Of a stretch of DNA of 64,000 nt, positions 39,873 to 48,966 are shown one piece after another. Position numbers and translations under genes: made by a program. Each line of letters begins with the position of its first letter. Position 1 is the stretch's first letter. Origin of the DNA: Streptomyces kronopolitis. GTDB lineage: Bacteria; Actinomycetota; Actinomycetes; Streptomycetales; Streptomycetaceae. Below the pieces are notes generated by a model. The model was not told the origin of the DNA, did not search any database, and worked only from the letters and a program-made list of their open reading frames with translations. The stretch covers positions 87,040 to 151,039 of the forward strand of contig NZ_BMND01000004.1 of NCBI RefSeq assembly GCF_014646275.1, given 5' to 3'.

Positions 39873-41612
39873 TCAGGGCCGGGCCGGCGGCGACACATAG
39901 GCGCTCAGCCGCGCCAGGCCCGGCACCGGCCGCAGCGGGACCGGCCGCCAGCCCCGGGCGTAGGCGGGCGGCTTGCCGCCGGTGAGCAGCAGGACCGCGG
40001 CCGGGCGGTGCGCGCCCAGGCGGGCCAGCGCGGCGGGGCTGATGCCGGCGTCATGGCCGGACGGCTGCCGGGACGCGCAGCCCGCCCGGTACGCCACCCG
40101 CACCGCCTCCTCGCCGCTGACCACGCACGGCGGCCGGACCCCGGCGTCCCGCAGCATCCCGGCGATCCGGTCGATGCCGGTCTGCGCCCGCGCGGTGCTC
40201 TGCACCATCCGGTGCACGATCATCAGCTGGACCACCTCATGGCCGAGCAGCACCAGCACCAGGGCGGCCACCGCCCAGCCGTGCCGGCGGCGCGGCAGCC
40301 GGGTCAGCCAGGACAGGAACCAGGCGGCCGGCATCAGCAGCAGGGCGTAGGCGGGCAGCAGGAACCGGGGCGCGGCGTAGTCCACGGTCAGGAGGTAGGG
40401 GGCGGCGAGGCACACGCCGACCAGGGCCGCCATGACGAGCGGGGCCGGCCCGGACCCGTGCCGGTCGCCGGCGGGCTCCCGCAGCCGCACCCCGGACCAG
40501 GCCGGGCGGCCGCGGGTCGTCGTCCCGGCCGGTCCGGTGCCGTCGGCCGGGGCGGTGATCCGCCGCAGTCCGTCCGGCGGGACGGGTGTCAGCCCGAGCG
40601 GATGCCGGCCGGCGCGGCGCGCGGACGGCCAGACCGCTCCGTACCCGTGCGGCGCGCCGCCGGACTCACGCAGGCGCAGCCCCACCCAGAGCGCCCCGAT
40701 GACGGCCAGCGGCAGCAGGAACCACCACACCGCCGCCTCCGGGTGGTCCCACGCCAGGTGGCAGGGGCGGCAGAGCGTCTTCCCCTGGAGGGCCCGGGCA
40801 TGGTCGTCGAACGACAGGTGCCAGCCGAGGCCGCCCTGGATCCGCCCGGCCTCCCGCAGCCGGGCGAGCAGCCCGCCGTAGTGCAGATACGCCTCGGCGA
40901 CCCACTCGGCGCACCCCAGGGCCAGCCCGGCCGGCAGCCCGAGCAGCACGGCGGGGCGCCGCCAGGCCGGTACGCACAGCGCCGCGACGAAGAGCGGCAC
41001 GGCCAGCCACACGGCGTCGGTGGGGCGCATCAGCGCGGCGAAGGCCACCGCGGCGGCCAGCCCCGCCGCCGCGCCCCGCCCGGCCCGGGGCGCCAGTTGG
41101 CGGGGCGGCTGCCGGACGGCCCGCAGGAAGCAGCCGGTGGCGGCGAGCGCGGCGTAGGCGACCCACAGGTTGGGCATCGCCTGCGGCCCGTAGAAGAGCG
41201 TGACCCACAGGCCGGCGAAGAGCGCGCCGCCCAGGGCCGGGACGGGCGCGGGCAGCAGGCGCCGCCAGACGCACAGGCAGAGCAGCAGCCCGGCACCGGA
41301 GAGCACCGCCAGATAGCAGTGCAGCAGGGGCGCCGAGGTCGTCAGTGCCGCGGCCGGGGCGAGCAGGTAGGAGACCCCGCGGGCCCGCGGGGCGCTGAAG
41401 AACGCGGCCGGCCGGTGCGGATCGACCTGGCTGACGTACACCGCCTCGTCCCACCCCAGCCCGGGGGTGACCAGGGCCGAGTAGAGCAGGCAGGCGGTGA
41501 AGACGACGGCGACGGCGGCTAGCCACCACAGGTCACGGGCCGGGGCGGAGCGCACCGGCCGGGCCCTCGGCCCGAGGGCGGACGCGGCGGAGAGGAGGCT
41601 GGCTTGCTGCAT
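39873..41612 (-). CDS. GT-C-like integral membrane protein
   Basis: This encodes 579 residues with about 10 to 12 membrane spans. The first loop holds GLGWDEAVYVSQVDPHR. The Asp-Glu pair resembles the catalytic acidic motif of GT-C lipid-linked glycosyltransferases (ArnT/PMT family). A second loop (about 325-395) is charged and Arg/Pro-rich. I infer a mannosyl- or arabinosyl-type transfer to the envelope; no acceptor is visible. ATG at 41612 lacks a clear ribosome site, and GTG 41618 is an alternative start. Confidence 0.75.
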   Translation of the reverse strand: MQQASLLSAASALGPRARPVRSAPARDLWWLAAVAVVFTACLLYSALVTPGLGWDEAVYVSQVDPHRPAAFFSAPRARGVSYLLAPAAALTTSAPLLHCYLAVLSGAGLLLCLCVWRRLLPAPVPALGGALFAGLWVTLFYGPQAMPNLWVAYAALAATGCFLRAVRQPPRQLAPRAGRGAAAGLAAAVAFAALMRPTDAVWLAVPLFVAALCVPAWRRPAVLLGLPAGLALGCAEWVAEAYLHYGGLLARLREAGRIQGGLGWHLSFDDHARALQGKTLCRPCHLAWDHPEAAVWWFLLPLAVIGALWVGLRLRESGGAPHGYGAVWPSARRAGRHPLGLTPVPPDGLRRITAPADGTGPAGTTTRGRPAWSGVRLREPAGDRHGSGPAPLVMAALVGVCLAAPYLLTVDYAAPRFLLPAYALLLMPAAWFLSWLTRLPRRRHGWAVAALVLVLLGHEVVQLMIVHRMVQSTARAQTGIDRIAGMLRDAGVRPPCVVSGEEAVRVAYRAGCASRQPSGHDAGISPAALARLGAHRPAAVLLLTGGKPPAYARGWRPVPLRPVPGLARLSAYVSPPARP

Positions 41613-41762
41613 GGGCACCAGAGTGCGGGCGGCGCGGGGGCCCGGCCACACGGGTGGAGCGGTCGGGGCACCCGGCCCGCCGTCGCGGGCCAGCGGCCCG
41701 TCCTCCTGCCGGCCGCCCGGCCACCCGGCCGTGTCCCGGGCCCCGGAACGGGCCGGGGCGGC

Positions 41763-41776
41763 GTTTCACGTGAAAC
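41763..41776. other. parS (ParB binding site)
   Basis: This is a perfect GTTTCACGTGAAAC. It lies between the end of aspS (41817) and the start of the GT-C-like gene (41612), both read leftwards. Confidence 0.95.
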
Positions 41777-41816
41777 GCCGCCCCTGTGCCTGCCGGGGAA
41801 TCGCCCCGGGCCGTGC

Positions 41817-43613
41817 CTACTTCGCCTGCGGCTTGCGGATCGAGAGGTGCAGCTCCTTCAGGCGCGCTTCCTCGACCTCGCTCGGGGCGCCCATCAGCAG
41901 GTCCTGGGCGTTGCCGTTGAGCGGGAAGGCGATGGTCTCGCGGATGTTGGGCTCGTCGGCCAGCAGCATGACGATGCGGTCGACGCCCGGGGCGATGCCA
42001 CCGTGCGGCGGGGCGCCGAACTTGAAGGCGCGGAGCATGCCGCCGAACTCGGCCTCGACGGTCTCCTTGTCGTAACCGGCGATCGCGAAGGCCTTGTACA
42101 TGACCTCGGGCTCGTGGTTGCGGATCGCGCCGGAGGACAGCTCGGTGCCGTTGCAGACGATGTCGTACTGCCAGGCCAGGATGTCCAGCGGGTCCTTGGT
42201 CTCCAGCGCCTCCAGGCCGCCCTGCGGCATGGAGAAGGGGTTGTGCGAGAACTCGATCTTGCCGGTGTCCTCGTCCTTCTCGAACATCGGGAAGTCGACG
42301 ATCCAGCAGAAGCGGAACTCGTCCTCGACGAAGTGGCCGGCGCGCTTGGCGGCCTCGACCCGGACGGCGCCCATGATCTTGGAGACCTCGTCGAACTCAC
42401 CGGCGCCGAAGAACACGGCGTGGCCCGGCTTGAGGTCCAGGGCGGACACCAGCGCCTTGGTGTCGTCCTCGGTGAGGAACTTGGCGATCGGGCCGCTGAG
42501 GGCGATGGGGGCACCTCCCTGACCCTCAAGGTCTTGGGGGACCTCGCCGACGCGGACCCAGGCCAGGCCCTTGGCGCCCTGCTGGACGGCGAAGTCGCCC
42601 AGCTGGTCGAAGAACTTGCGCGGCTGGTCGCCGGTGTCCGGCACGGCCAGGGCGCGGACGTGCTTGCCGGCGAAGGCCTTGAAGCCGGAGCCCGCGAAGA
42701 CGTCGGAGACGTCCACCAGCTCCAGCTCGGCACGCAGATCCGGCTTGTCGGAGCCGTACTTGAGCATCGCCTCGCGGAACGGGATGCGCGGGAAGGGGGA
42801 GGTGACCCTGCGGCCGTTGCCGAACTCGGTGAACAGCTCGGTCATCAGCGTCTCGACGGGCCCGAAGACGTCCTCCTGCTCGACGAAGCTCATCTCGACA
42901 TCGAGCTGGTAAAACTCGCCCGGCGAGCGGTCCGCGCGGGCGTCCTCGTCGCGGAAGCAGGGCGCGATCTGGAAGTAGCGGTCGAAGCCGGCGATCATCA
43001 GCAGCTGCTTGAACTGCTGGGGGGCCTGCGGCAGCGCGTAGAACTTGCCGGCGTGCAGCCGGGAGGGGACCAGGAAGTCGCGGGCGCCCTCGGGGGAGGT
43101 CGCGGAGAGGATCGGGGTCGCCATCTCGTTGAAGCCGAGGGCCACCATCTTGTGGCGGATGGCGGAGATGACGGCGGTGCGCAGCATGATGTTGCGGTGC
43201 ATCCGCTCGCGGCGCAGGTCGAGGAAGCGGTACTCCAGGCGGCGCTCCTCGTTGACGCCGTCGTCCGCGTTGATCGTGAAGGGGATCTGGTCGGCGGCGC
43301 CGAGCACCTCGACGTCGGAGACCTCGATCTCGACCTCGCCGGTCGGCAGATCGGGGTTGACGTTGTCGGCGCCGCGCGCGCTGACCTTGCCGTCGATCCG
43401 GACGACGGACTCCTTGGTCAGGGAGCCGAGGGCCTCGTTGGCCGGGGTGCCGGGGCGGGCGACGAGCTGGACCAGACCGTAGTGGTCGCGCAGATCGATG
43501 AAGAGGATGCCGCCCAGGTCACGTCGATTGTGCAGCCAGCCGCTGAGGCGGACGTCGGTGTCGACGTCCGCGGCTCGGAGCTCGCCGCAGTTGTGGGACC
43601 GGTACCGATGCAT
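41817..43613 (-). CDS. aspS: Aspartyl-tRNA synthetase
   Basis: This encodes 598 residues, a class II synthetase of the bacterial type. It has an N-terminal OB-fold anticodon domain (1-105), catalytic motif 2 around [20 protein letters not shown] (219-238), an inserted GAD domain (about 290-410), and motif 3 [13 protein letters not shown] near the C-terminus. It charges tRNA-Asp; whether it also charges tRNA-Asn cannot be told. Residues about 357-371 ([13 protein letters not shown]) are an extra loop from a palindrome-like insertion (42503-42546) in a linker where other AspRS have only a few residues. Reading frame and motifs are intact. Confidence 0.95.
   Translation of the reverse strand: MHRYRSHNCGELRAADVDTDVRLSGWLHNRRDLGGILFIDLRDHYGLVQLVARPGTPANEALGSLTKESVVRIDGKVSARGADNVNPDLPTGEVEIEVSDVEVLGAADQIPFTINADDGVNEERRLEYRFLDLRRERMHRNIMLRTAVISAIRHKMVALGFNEMATPILSATSPEGARDFLVPSRLHAGKFYALPQAPQQFKQLLMIAGFDRYFQIAPCFRDEDARADRSPGEFYQLDVEMSFVEQEDVFGPVETLMTELFTEFGNGRRVTSPFPRIPFREAMLKYGSDKPDLRAELELVDVSDVFAGSGFKAFAGKHVRALAVPDTGDQPRKFFDQLGDFAVQQGAKGLAWVRVGEVPQDLEGQGGAPIALSGPIAKFLTEDDTKALVSALDLKPGHAVFFGAGEFDEVSKIMGAVRVEAAKRAGHFVEDEFRFCWIVDFPMFEKDEDTGKIEFSHNPFSMPQGGLEALETKDPLDILAWQYDIVCNGTELSSGAIRNHEPEVMYKAFAIAGYDKETVEAEFGGMLRAFKFGAPPHGGIAPGVDRIVMLLADEPNIRETIAFPLNGNAQDLLMGAPSEVEEARLKELHLSIRKPQAK
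42503..42546. repeat. Palindrome-like insertion in aspS
   Basis: The block contains GGGGGCACCTCCC on one side and TTGGGGGACC on the other, with a GACC/GGTC dyad between. The type G5-cacctCCC is familiar from short palindromic elements scattered through Streptomyces genomes. It adds about 12-15 codons in frame between GE and SGPIAKF. The call rests on comparison with remembered AspRS sequences and the unusual base pattern. Confidence 0.6.
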
Positions 43614-43887
43614 CGCTCATCCAAGTCGTCGCGAGGTCGAGGTGAGGAGTTGGGAGAGGGAGAGGAAAAGGAGCACGGGCGCGGATGCCCGGTCGCTCTC
43701 CCCGTGGATCACCCGAAAGGCCACCCCAGGATTGACATAACCGCTCCAGGTTACCGTCCCGGTCCGCACGCCTTGGTTGACATAGACGCATCAGCGTCGC
43801 CGGACCCGGGAGCGGGCGCCCCAACTGGGACGATGGTCACGTCCAGCTCGCTGGCCCGGCCTCGGCAAACGCCCATAAAGTGAGGCA

Positions 43888-46056
43888 ATGCGCACCGAGG
43901 ATCTCCTGGCCGCCATCGCGACCGGCCTGTGGCGCTGGGACAACGCGTCGGGGCGGGTGACCCTCGACGCCGAAGCCGCCCGGCTGCTCGGGCTGCCCGC
44001 CGCCCCCGCCGAGCTGACCGAGGCCGCGGTGCGCTCCCGGTTCCATCCCGTCGACTTCGCCGAGATCAACGGGATCGTGCAGCTCGCCCTCGCCGAGGAG
44101 ACGCTGGCCGAGGCCCGGCTGCGGATCGTCGACGAGCGCGGGCGGGTGCAGCGCATCGTCCGCACCCGCTCCCGCGCCCGGGCCGTCGACGGCGGCTTCG
44201 AACTGGTCGGCACTCTCCAGGAGGTGCCCGAGCCGCAGCCCGGGACCTCCGCCGCGCACACCCCGATCACCGGCGACTGGCGGCGCTCGCGCGAGGCGTT
44301 CCTGCTGGACGCGGGCCGGGCGCTGGCCGAGGCGCGGTCCACCGCCGAGGTGCTGCGGGTCGCGGCGGGGCTGTCCATGCCCGGGTTCATGCCGGACGGG
44401 CTGGCGGTCTTCGCCATCGAGGGCGACCGGCTGTCGGTCATCGGCCACCACGGCCCCCACGACGCCCACGAGAACGGCGCACCGCCGTTCCCCGCCACGG
44501 CGCTGGCCGACCACCACCCGGCCGCCGAGGTCGTCCGCACCGGGCGGGCCCTCTATCTGCCCACCCCCGAGGAGTACAGCCGCCGCTACCCCGCCGTCCG
44601 GCCGGTGGACGCCCCCTGCGGGCGCACCTCCTGGGCGTTCGTGCCCCTGGTGAACGCGGGCCGGACCATCGGGGCCTGGATGGCCGCGTTCCTCCAGCCC
44701 GTGGCCTTCACCCCCGATGAGCGCTCGGTGCTGACCACCGTCGCCCGGATGCTGGCGCAGGCGCTGGCCAGGGCCGGGATGCAGGAGGAGCAGCAGGAAC
44801 TGGCGCTGGGACTCCAGCGCAGCATGATGCCGACGGTGCAGCCGGACATCCCCGGGATGACGGTCGCGGCGCGCTATGTCCCCACCGGCGGCGGACTGGA
44901 GGTCGGCGGCGACTGGTACGACATGATCCCGCTGCCGTCCGGCCGTCTCGCCCTGGTGATCGGGGACGTCCAGGGGCACGACGTACGGGCCGCGGGCCTG
45001 ATGGGGCAGTTGCGCATCGCCCTGCGCGCCTACGCCTCCGAGGGGCACCACCCCGACGCGGTGCTCTCCCGCGCCTCCCGGTTCCTGGCCGGGATCAACA
45101 CGACCGAGCTGCACGGCCACGGCGAGGACCAGCGCTTCGCGACCTGCCTCTACATCGAGGTGGATCCGGCGACGGGGCTGCTGGACATCGCCCGGGCCGG
45201 GCACCCCGACCCGGCGATCCTGCTGGGCGACGGCACGGTGCTGGTCCGGCCCACCGCGGGCGGGCTGCCGCTGGGCATCGTCCCGGACACCGACTACCCC
45301 ACCACCCGGCTCGTCCTGGAGCCCGGCGAGACCATGCTGGTGTGCACCGACGGGCTGATCGAGACCGGCGGCCACGACCTGGACACCGGCTGGGCGCGGC
45401 TGCGCGACACCATCGAGGCGCACGAGACCGGGGAGACCGGCGAGCGCGACGAGAGCCTGGAACGGCTCGCCGACGCCCTGGTCCAGGCCGTGCACGGACC
45501 GCCCTCGCACCACACCACCGGACCGCTGGTGGACCGCCGGGAGGACGACATCGCCGTCCTCCTGCTGCGCCGCGACGGCGCCGGCTGCGGCATCGGCCCC
45601 GGCGGACCGTCGGCCCGGCCGGTGCGGCGCACCGTGCTCACCGTCGCCCAGGCCGAGCCGGAGCGGATAGCCGAGGCGCGCCGGCAGGTGCGTGCGCTGC
45701 TGCACGACTGGGCCGACCCGGACCAGGTGGATTCGGCGGTGCTGATGGTCTCCGAGATGGTCACCAACGTGCTGCTGCACACCGACGGGGACGCCCTGCT
45801 GGTCGCCGAGGTCACCGGGGAGCGCGGGTCCCGGCGCATCCGGATCGATGTCGCCGACAGCAGCGACGAGTTGCCGCACCGCCGCTGCCCCGGCGAGCTG
45901 GCATCGTCGGGGCGCGGTCTGGTGCTGCTGGAACTGCTCGCCGGGGCGTGGGGCGTGGATCCGCGCGGGGACGGCAAGTCGACGTGGTGCGAGCTCTACG
46001 AGGACGCCGGCGCGGCGGCCGGCCCGCCGTCCTCGGAGTCCGGTCCCGCGGCGTAG
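43888..46056 (+). CDS. PP2C phosphatase with PAS, GAF and HATPase domains
   Basis: This encodes 722 residues. The likely order is PAS-like sensor (1-110), GAF (about 135-300), SpoIIE/PP2C-type Ser/Thr phosphatase (about 320-565, with DWYDMI and GDVQGHDV) and an anti-sigma-type HATPase_c (about 590-705). Such multi-domain proteins control SigB-like stress factors through partner switching in Streptomyces. Cognate anti-anti-sigma genes are not adjacent. No ribosome site precedes the ATG; TAAAGT (43876-43881) ends 6 nt upstream, suggesting leaderless translation. The 3' end overlaps the convergent transporter gene by 61 bp. Confidence 0.92.
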   Translation: MRTEDLLAAIATGLWRWDNASGRVTLDAEAARLLGLPAAPAELTEAAVRSRFHPVDFAEINGIVQLALAEETLAEARLRIVDERGRVQRIVRTRSRARAVDGGFELVGTLQEVPEPQPGTSAAHTPITGDWRRSREAFLLDAGRALAEARSTAEVLRVAAGLSMPGFMPDGLAVFAIEGDRLSVIGHHGPHDAHENGAPPFPATALADHHPAAEVVRTGRALYLPTPEEYSRRYPAVRPVDAPCGRTSWAFVPLVNAGRTIGAWMAAFLQPVAFTPDERSVLTTVARMLAQALARAGMQEEQQELALGLQRSMMPTVQPDIPGMTVAARYVPTGGGLEVGGDWYDMIPLPSGRLALVIGDVQGHDVRAAGLMGQLRIALRAYASEGHHPDAVLSRASRFLAGINTTELHGHGEDQRFATCLYIEVDPATGLLDIARAGHPDPAILLGDGTVLVRPTAGGLPLGIVPDTDYPTTRLVLEPGETMLVCTDGLIETGGHDLDTGWARLRDTIEAHETGETGERDESLERLADALVQAVHGPPSHHTTGPLVDRREDDIAVLLLRRDGAGCGIGPGGPSARPVRRTVLTVAQAEPERIAEARRQVRALLHDWADPDQVDSAVLMVSEMVTNVLLHTDGDALLVAEVTGERGSRRIRIDVADSSDELPHRRCPGELASSGRGLVLLELLAGAWGVDPRGDGKSTWCELYEDAGAAAGPPSSESGPAA

Positions 46057-47132
46057 TGCCGCCGCAGCTCGTGGAGCACGCCGGAGAACGCGGCGACCAG
46101 CGGCACGGACAGCAGCATGCCGAGGATCCCGGCGAGGCTGGCGCCCGCGGTGATGGCCAGCAGCACGGTCGCCGGATGCATCTGGACGGTGCGGCTCTGG
46201 ATCATCGGCTGCAGCACATGCCCCTCCAGGACCTGCACGGCCAGCACGACGCCCAGCGCCCACAGCGCGATCACGAACCCGCGGTCGGCCAGCGCCACCA
46301 GCACCGCCACGGCCCCGGAGATGAAGGCGCCGAGGTAGGGGATGTAGGCGCCGACGAAGACCAGCGCGCCCAGGCCGACCGCGCCCGGCACCCGCAGGAC
46401 CAGCAGCCCGACGGTGATGCAGAGGGCGTCGATCAGCGCGATGAAGGTGGTGCCGCGCATGAAGCCCTCGATGCCCTGGAACCCCCGGCGGGCCATCCGC
46501 TCCAGCCGCGGCCCGGAGCTGCCCGGCGCCCAGTCGTGCAGCGCCCGCACGGCCTTGTCGGAGTCGCGCAGGAAGAAGAACGTCAGCAGCAGGGCCAGGA
46601 TCGACGCGGCGATGACCTGCCCGACGACGCTGACCCCGGCCAGCAGCCCGGAGGCCGCGCTGCCGCCGAACTTGGTGGCCAGCTGCTTGGACCGGGAGGC
46701 GAGGTCGTCGAGCGAGGTGCCGGCCGCGCCGAAGTGCTCCGTCAGGCTCTTGGCGGCGCTCCGGAGCGAGGTGAGGATCTGGTCACCGGTGTCGACCAGC
46801 GCGCTGACCACGATGTATCCGGCGCCGCCGACCACCACCACGAGGACGGCGCAGGTCAGTCCGGCCGCCAGCGAATGGTTGAGCCGCATCGCCACCAGCC
46901 GCCGGTAGAGCGGCCCGAGCAGCCCGCTGCCCAGCAGCGCCAGCAGGACCGGGGTGACCGCCGCGCTCAGTTCGACGCACAGCCACACTCCCAGGGCCAC
47001 CACGGTCGCGAGCAGCAGCACCACCAGGCACCAGGCCGCGGCCCGGCGGGCCGCGACGGGCAGCAGCGGCTCATGGGACCACGGCCGTTCACGCTCGGCG
47101 CCGGGCCGGTTGTCGTCCGAGTCGTTTCGCAC
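45996..47132 (-). CDS. AI-2E/PerM-type membrane transporter
   Basis: This encodes 378 residues from a GTG. About eight membrane spans and a central cytoplasmic-like part (SLTEHFGAAGTSLDDLASRSKQ) match the AI-2E transporter superfamily; VGAYIPYLGAFISG and GHVLQPMIQSR are typical. The substrate of most members is unknown. No ribosome site is visible before the GTG. The C-terminal 20 residues overlap antisense with the phosphatase gene. Confidence 0.86.
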   Translation of the reverse strand: MRNDSDDNRPGAERERPWSHEPLLPVAARRAAAWCLVVLLLATVVALGVWLCVELSAAVTPVLLALLGSGLLGPLYRRLVAMRLNHSLAAGLTCAVLVVVVGGAGYIVVSALVDTGDQILTSLRSAAKSLTEHFGAAGTSLDDLASRSKQLATKFGGSAASGLLAGVSVVGQVIAASILALLLTFFFLRDSDKAVRALHDWAPGSSGPRLERMARRGFQGIEGFMRGTTFIALIDALCITVGLLVLRVPGAVGLGALVFVGAYIPYLGAFISGAVAVLVALADRGFVIALWALGVVLAVQVLEGHVLQPMIQSRTVQMHPATVLLAITAGASLAGILGMLLSVPLVAAFSGVLHELRRHYAAGPDSEDGGPAAAPASS

Positions 47133-47191
47133 CCGGACAGTCCACCACGCCCGAAGGCCCGCGCCCGGGCCCCGCAACGGGCCGGTGCGGC

Positions 47192-47205
47192 GTTTCACGT
47201 GAAAC
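47192..47205. other. parS (ParB binding site)
   Basis: This is a perfect GTTTCACGTGAAAC, inside a longer CGGC-flanked dyad (47189-47208). It lies between the transporter gene start (47132) and the pirin remnant, both on the minus strand. Confidence 0.95.
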
Positions 47206-47271
47206 GCCGCACCTGGCTGCCCGTGGGGATCAGGCCGGGCTCGCGGTGTCCGCCGCGCCCCCGACGCGTCG

Positions 47272-48064
47272 TCAGTGCTCCCCGGCGGGGATGGTGCCGA
47301 GCCGTCCGGCCTGGAAGTCCTCGAAGGCCTGGGCGAGTTCGGCGTGGGTGTTCATCACGAACGGGCCGTAATGCATCATCGGCTCGCGGATCGGCAGCCC
47401 GCCCAGCAGCACCACCTCGAAGTTCGGGCTGCGCGACTCCTGGGACTCGTCCGCCCGGATCGTGAGCGAGTCGCCGTCGCCGAACACGACCGCCTGCCCC
47501 ATGCGGAACGGGCGCCCCTCGGCACCGGCTGTGCCGCGTCCGGCCAGGGCATAGGCGAGGGCGTTGAAGTCCTTGCGCCACGGCACGGTCAGCTCGGCCC
47601 CCGGGTTCACCGTCACATGCATCATCGTGATCGGGGTGTGGGTGATGCCCGGGCCCTGGTGGCCGTCGAGCTCACCGGCGATCAGCCGCAGCAGCGCACC
47701 GCCGTCGGCGCTGGTCAGCAGCTTGACGTTGCCCCCGCCGATGTCCTGGTAGCGCGGGGCCATCATCTTGTCGCTCTTCGGGAGGTTCACCCACAGCTGG
47801 AGGCCGTGGAAGAGCCCGCCGGACAGCACGAGCGACTCCGGCGGCGCCTCGATGTGCAGCAGGCCCGAACCGGCCGTCATCCACTGGGTGTCGCCGTCGT
47901 TGATGACGCCGCCGCCCCCGTGCGAGTCACGGTGCACGAAGGTGCCGTCGATCAGGTACTCCACTCGGAGCGGTGGCCACGGCCAGCGCGGGACGGGTGT
48001 GCGCCGCGGCGGGCGCCGCCACACGCGGCAGGCTCAGCGGGTTCTCTACGGTCACAGCGGGCAT
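47272..48064 (-). pseudogene. Pirin family pseudogene (internal deletion and frameshift)
   Basis: The N-terminus MPAVTVENPLSLPRVAAP from ATG 48064 reads in one frame up to about ATAPS. From about 47960 the gene continues in another frame with EYLIDGTFVHRDSHGGGG and stays open to the stop at 47272. About 60 residues expected between the two parts, including the first metal-binding HPHRGFE block of the bicupin, are missing. The deletion junction shifts the frame. The second cupin with LLHIE remains. A protein could only be made from an internal start and would lack the metal site, so I call it broken. Confidence 0.82.
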
Positions 48065-48208
48065 CAAGGCCTCCTCGGTCGCACCCAACTTAGTTGAATG
48101 GTGAACAACCCGCAAGGGGCACGGCATTCCCGGCCGCATATCCGCAGGTCAGACGGGTAATCGAAAATCTGCCGCCGGGGGGATCGGGCACGGTCGACGG
48201 ACAGCCGA

Positions 48209-48240
48209 AGGGGCCGACCCCCCTCCCGGGACCGGCCCCT
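48209..48240 (-). terminator. Hairpin downstream of SseB gene
   Basis: AGGGGCCG and CGGCCCCT pair around a C-rich loop of about 16 nt. It lies beyond the stop of the SseB gene on the same (minus) strand and fits a terminator. Confidence 0.5.
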
Positions 48241-48295
48241 CACACCGCAAAGACGGCCGGAACCCCTCCCGGGCCCGGCCGCGCGTCGACAATCC

Positions 48296-48340
48296 CTAGC
48301 CGTACATCCGCTAGCCGTACATCCGCTAGCCGTACATCCG
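48296..48340. repeat. Triplicated 15-bp stop region of SseB gene
   Basis: Three perfect copies of CTAGCCGTACATCCG run in tandem (48296, 48311 and 48326). On the minus strand each reads CGG ATG TAC GGC TAG, the last codons and stop of the SseB gene. The result is three in-frame stops in a row, 15 bp apart. Confidence 0.9.
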
Positions 48341-48799
48341 CCGCATCGCGAAGTCGACCATCTGCTCCACGGCCTTCGCGTCGAAGACCATCCGGTGGTC
48401 GCCCTCCATGTCGAGGACGAAGCCGTAGCCGGTCGGCAGCAGATCGAGGACCTCGGCGCCGGTGATCACGAAGTACTTGGACTCCTTGCCCGCGTACCGC
48501 CGCAGCTCCTTGAGCGAGGTGAACATCGGGATCACCGGCTGCTGGGTGTTGTGCAGCGCCAGGAAGCCGGGGTTGTCACCGCGCGGGCAGTAGATCTTGG
48601 ACGTGGAGAAGATGCCCTGGAAGTCCTCGGCCGACATCGAGCCGGTGGTGAAGGCGCGCACCGCGTCGGCCAGGGAAGGCGGGGACGGCTCGGGGTAGAG
48701 CGGCTGCTCGCCGTAGCCCCCGGGGGCCGGTTGCTGCGGCGGGGGCGGCGCACCGTACTGCTGCTGCCCGGCACCCGCGTTCTGGTCGTAGCCGTACAT
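48326..48799 (-). CDS. SseB-family protein
   Basis: This encodes 157 residues. A Gly/Gln/Pro-rich N-terminal tail (1-45) precedes an SseB fold (about 45-155) with IYCPRGDNPGFLAL and the TSLKELRRYAG motif. SseB proteins are poorly characterised; they are secretion-chaperone-like in enterobacteria and of unknown role in actinobacteria. There is no ribosome site. TACGCT (48807-48812) ends 7 nt before the ATG, suggesting leaderless translation. The stop is followed by two further in-frame stops in tandem copies of the gene's last 15 bp. Confidence 0.85.
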   Translation of the reverse strand: MYGYDQNAGAGQQQYGAPPPPQQPAPGGYGEQPLYPEPSPPSLADAVRAFTTGSMSAEDFQGIFSTSKIYCPRGDNPGFLALHNTQQPVIPMFTSLKELRRYAGKESKYFVITGAEVLDLLPTGYGFVLDMEGDHRMVFDAKAVEQMVDFAMRRMYG

Positions 48800-48966
48800 G
48801 CCGCCCAGCGTACTGAGTCGGCGGGCGGCGGGGGACGCTCGTCACAGATGGGCGGTAGGGGTTGATTCTTATTACCGGTGGGTAGCATCATTTAGCTACT
48901 AGCTGGTATTGCGTCTGAGGTCCCTCCCTTGGGGCCCTCTCCCGAACCCTTAACGGAGCCGTACCC

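Noticed and set aside
43735-43790. Two TTGACATA motifs between aspS and the phosphatase gene as -35 boxes
   Set aside because: No acceptable -10 at 16-18 bp from either. The phosphatase gene has a better hexamer directly before its ATG.
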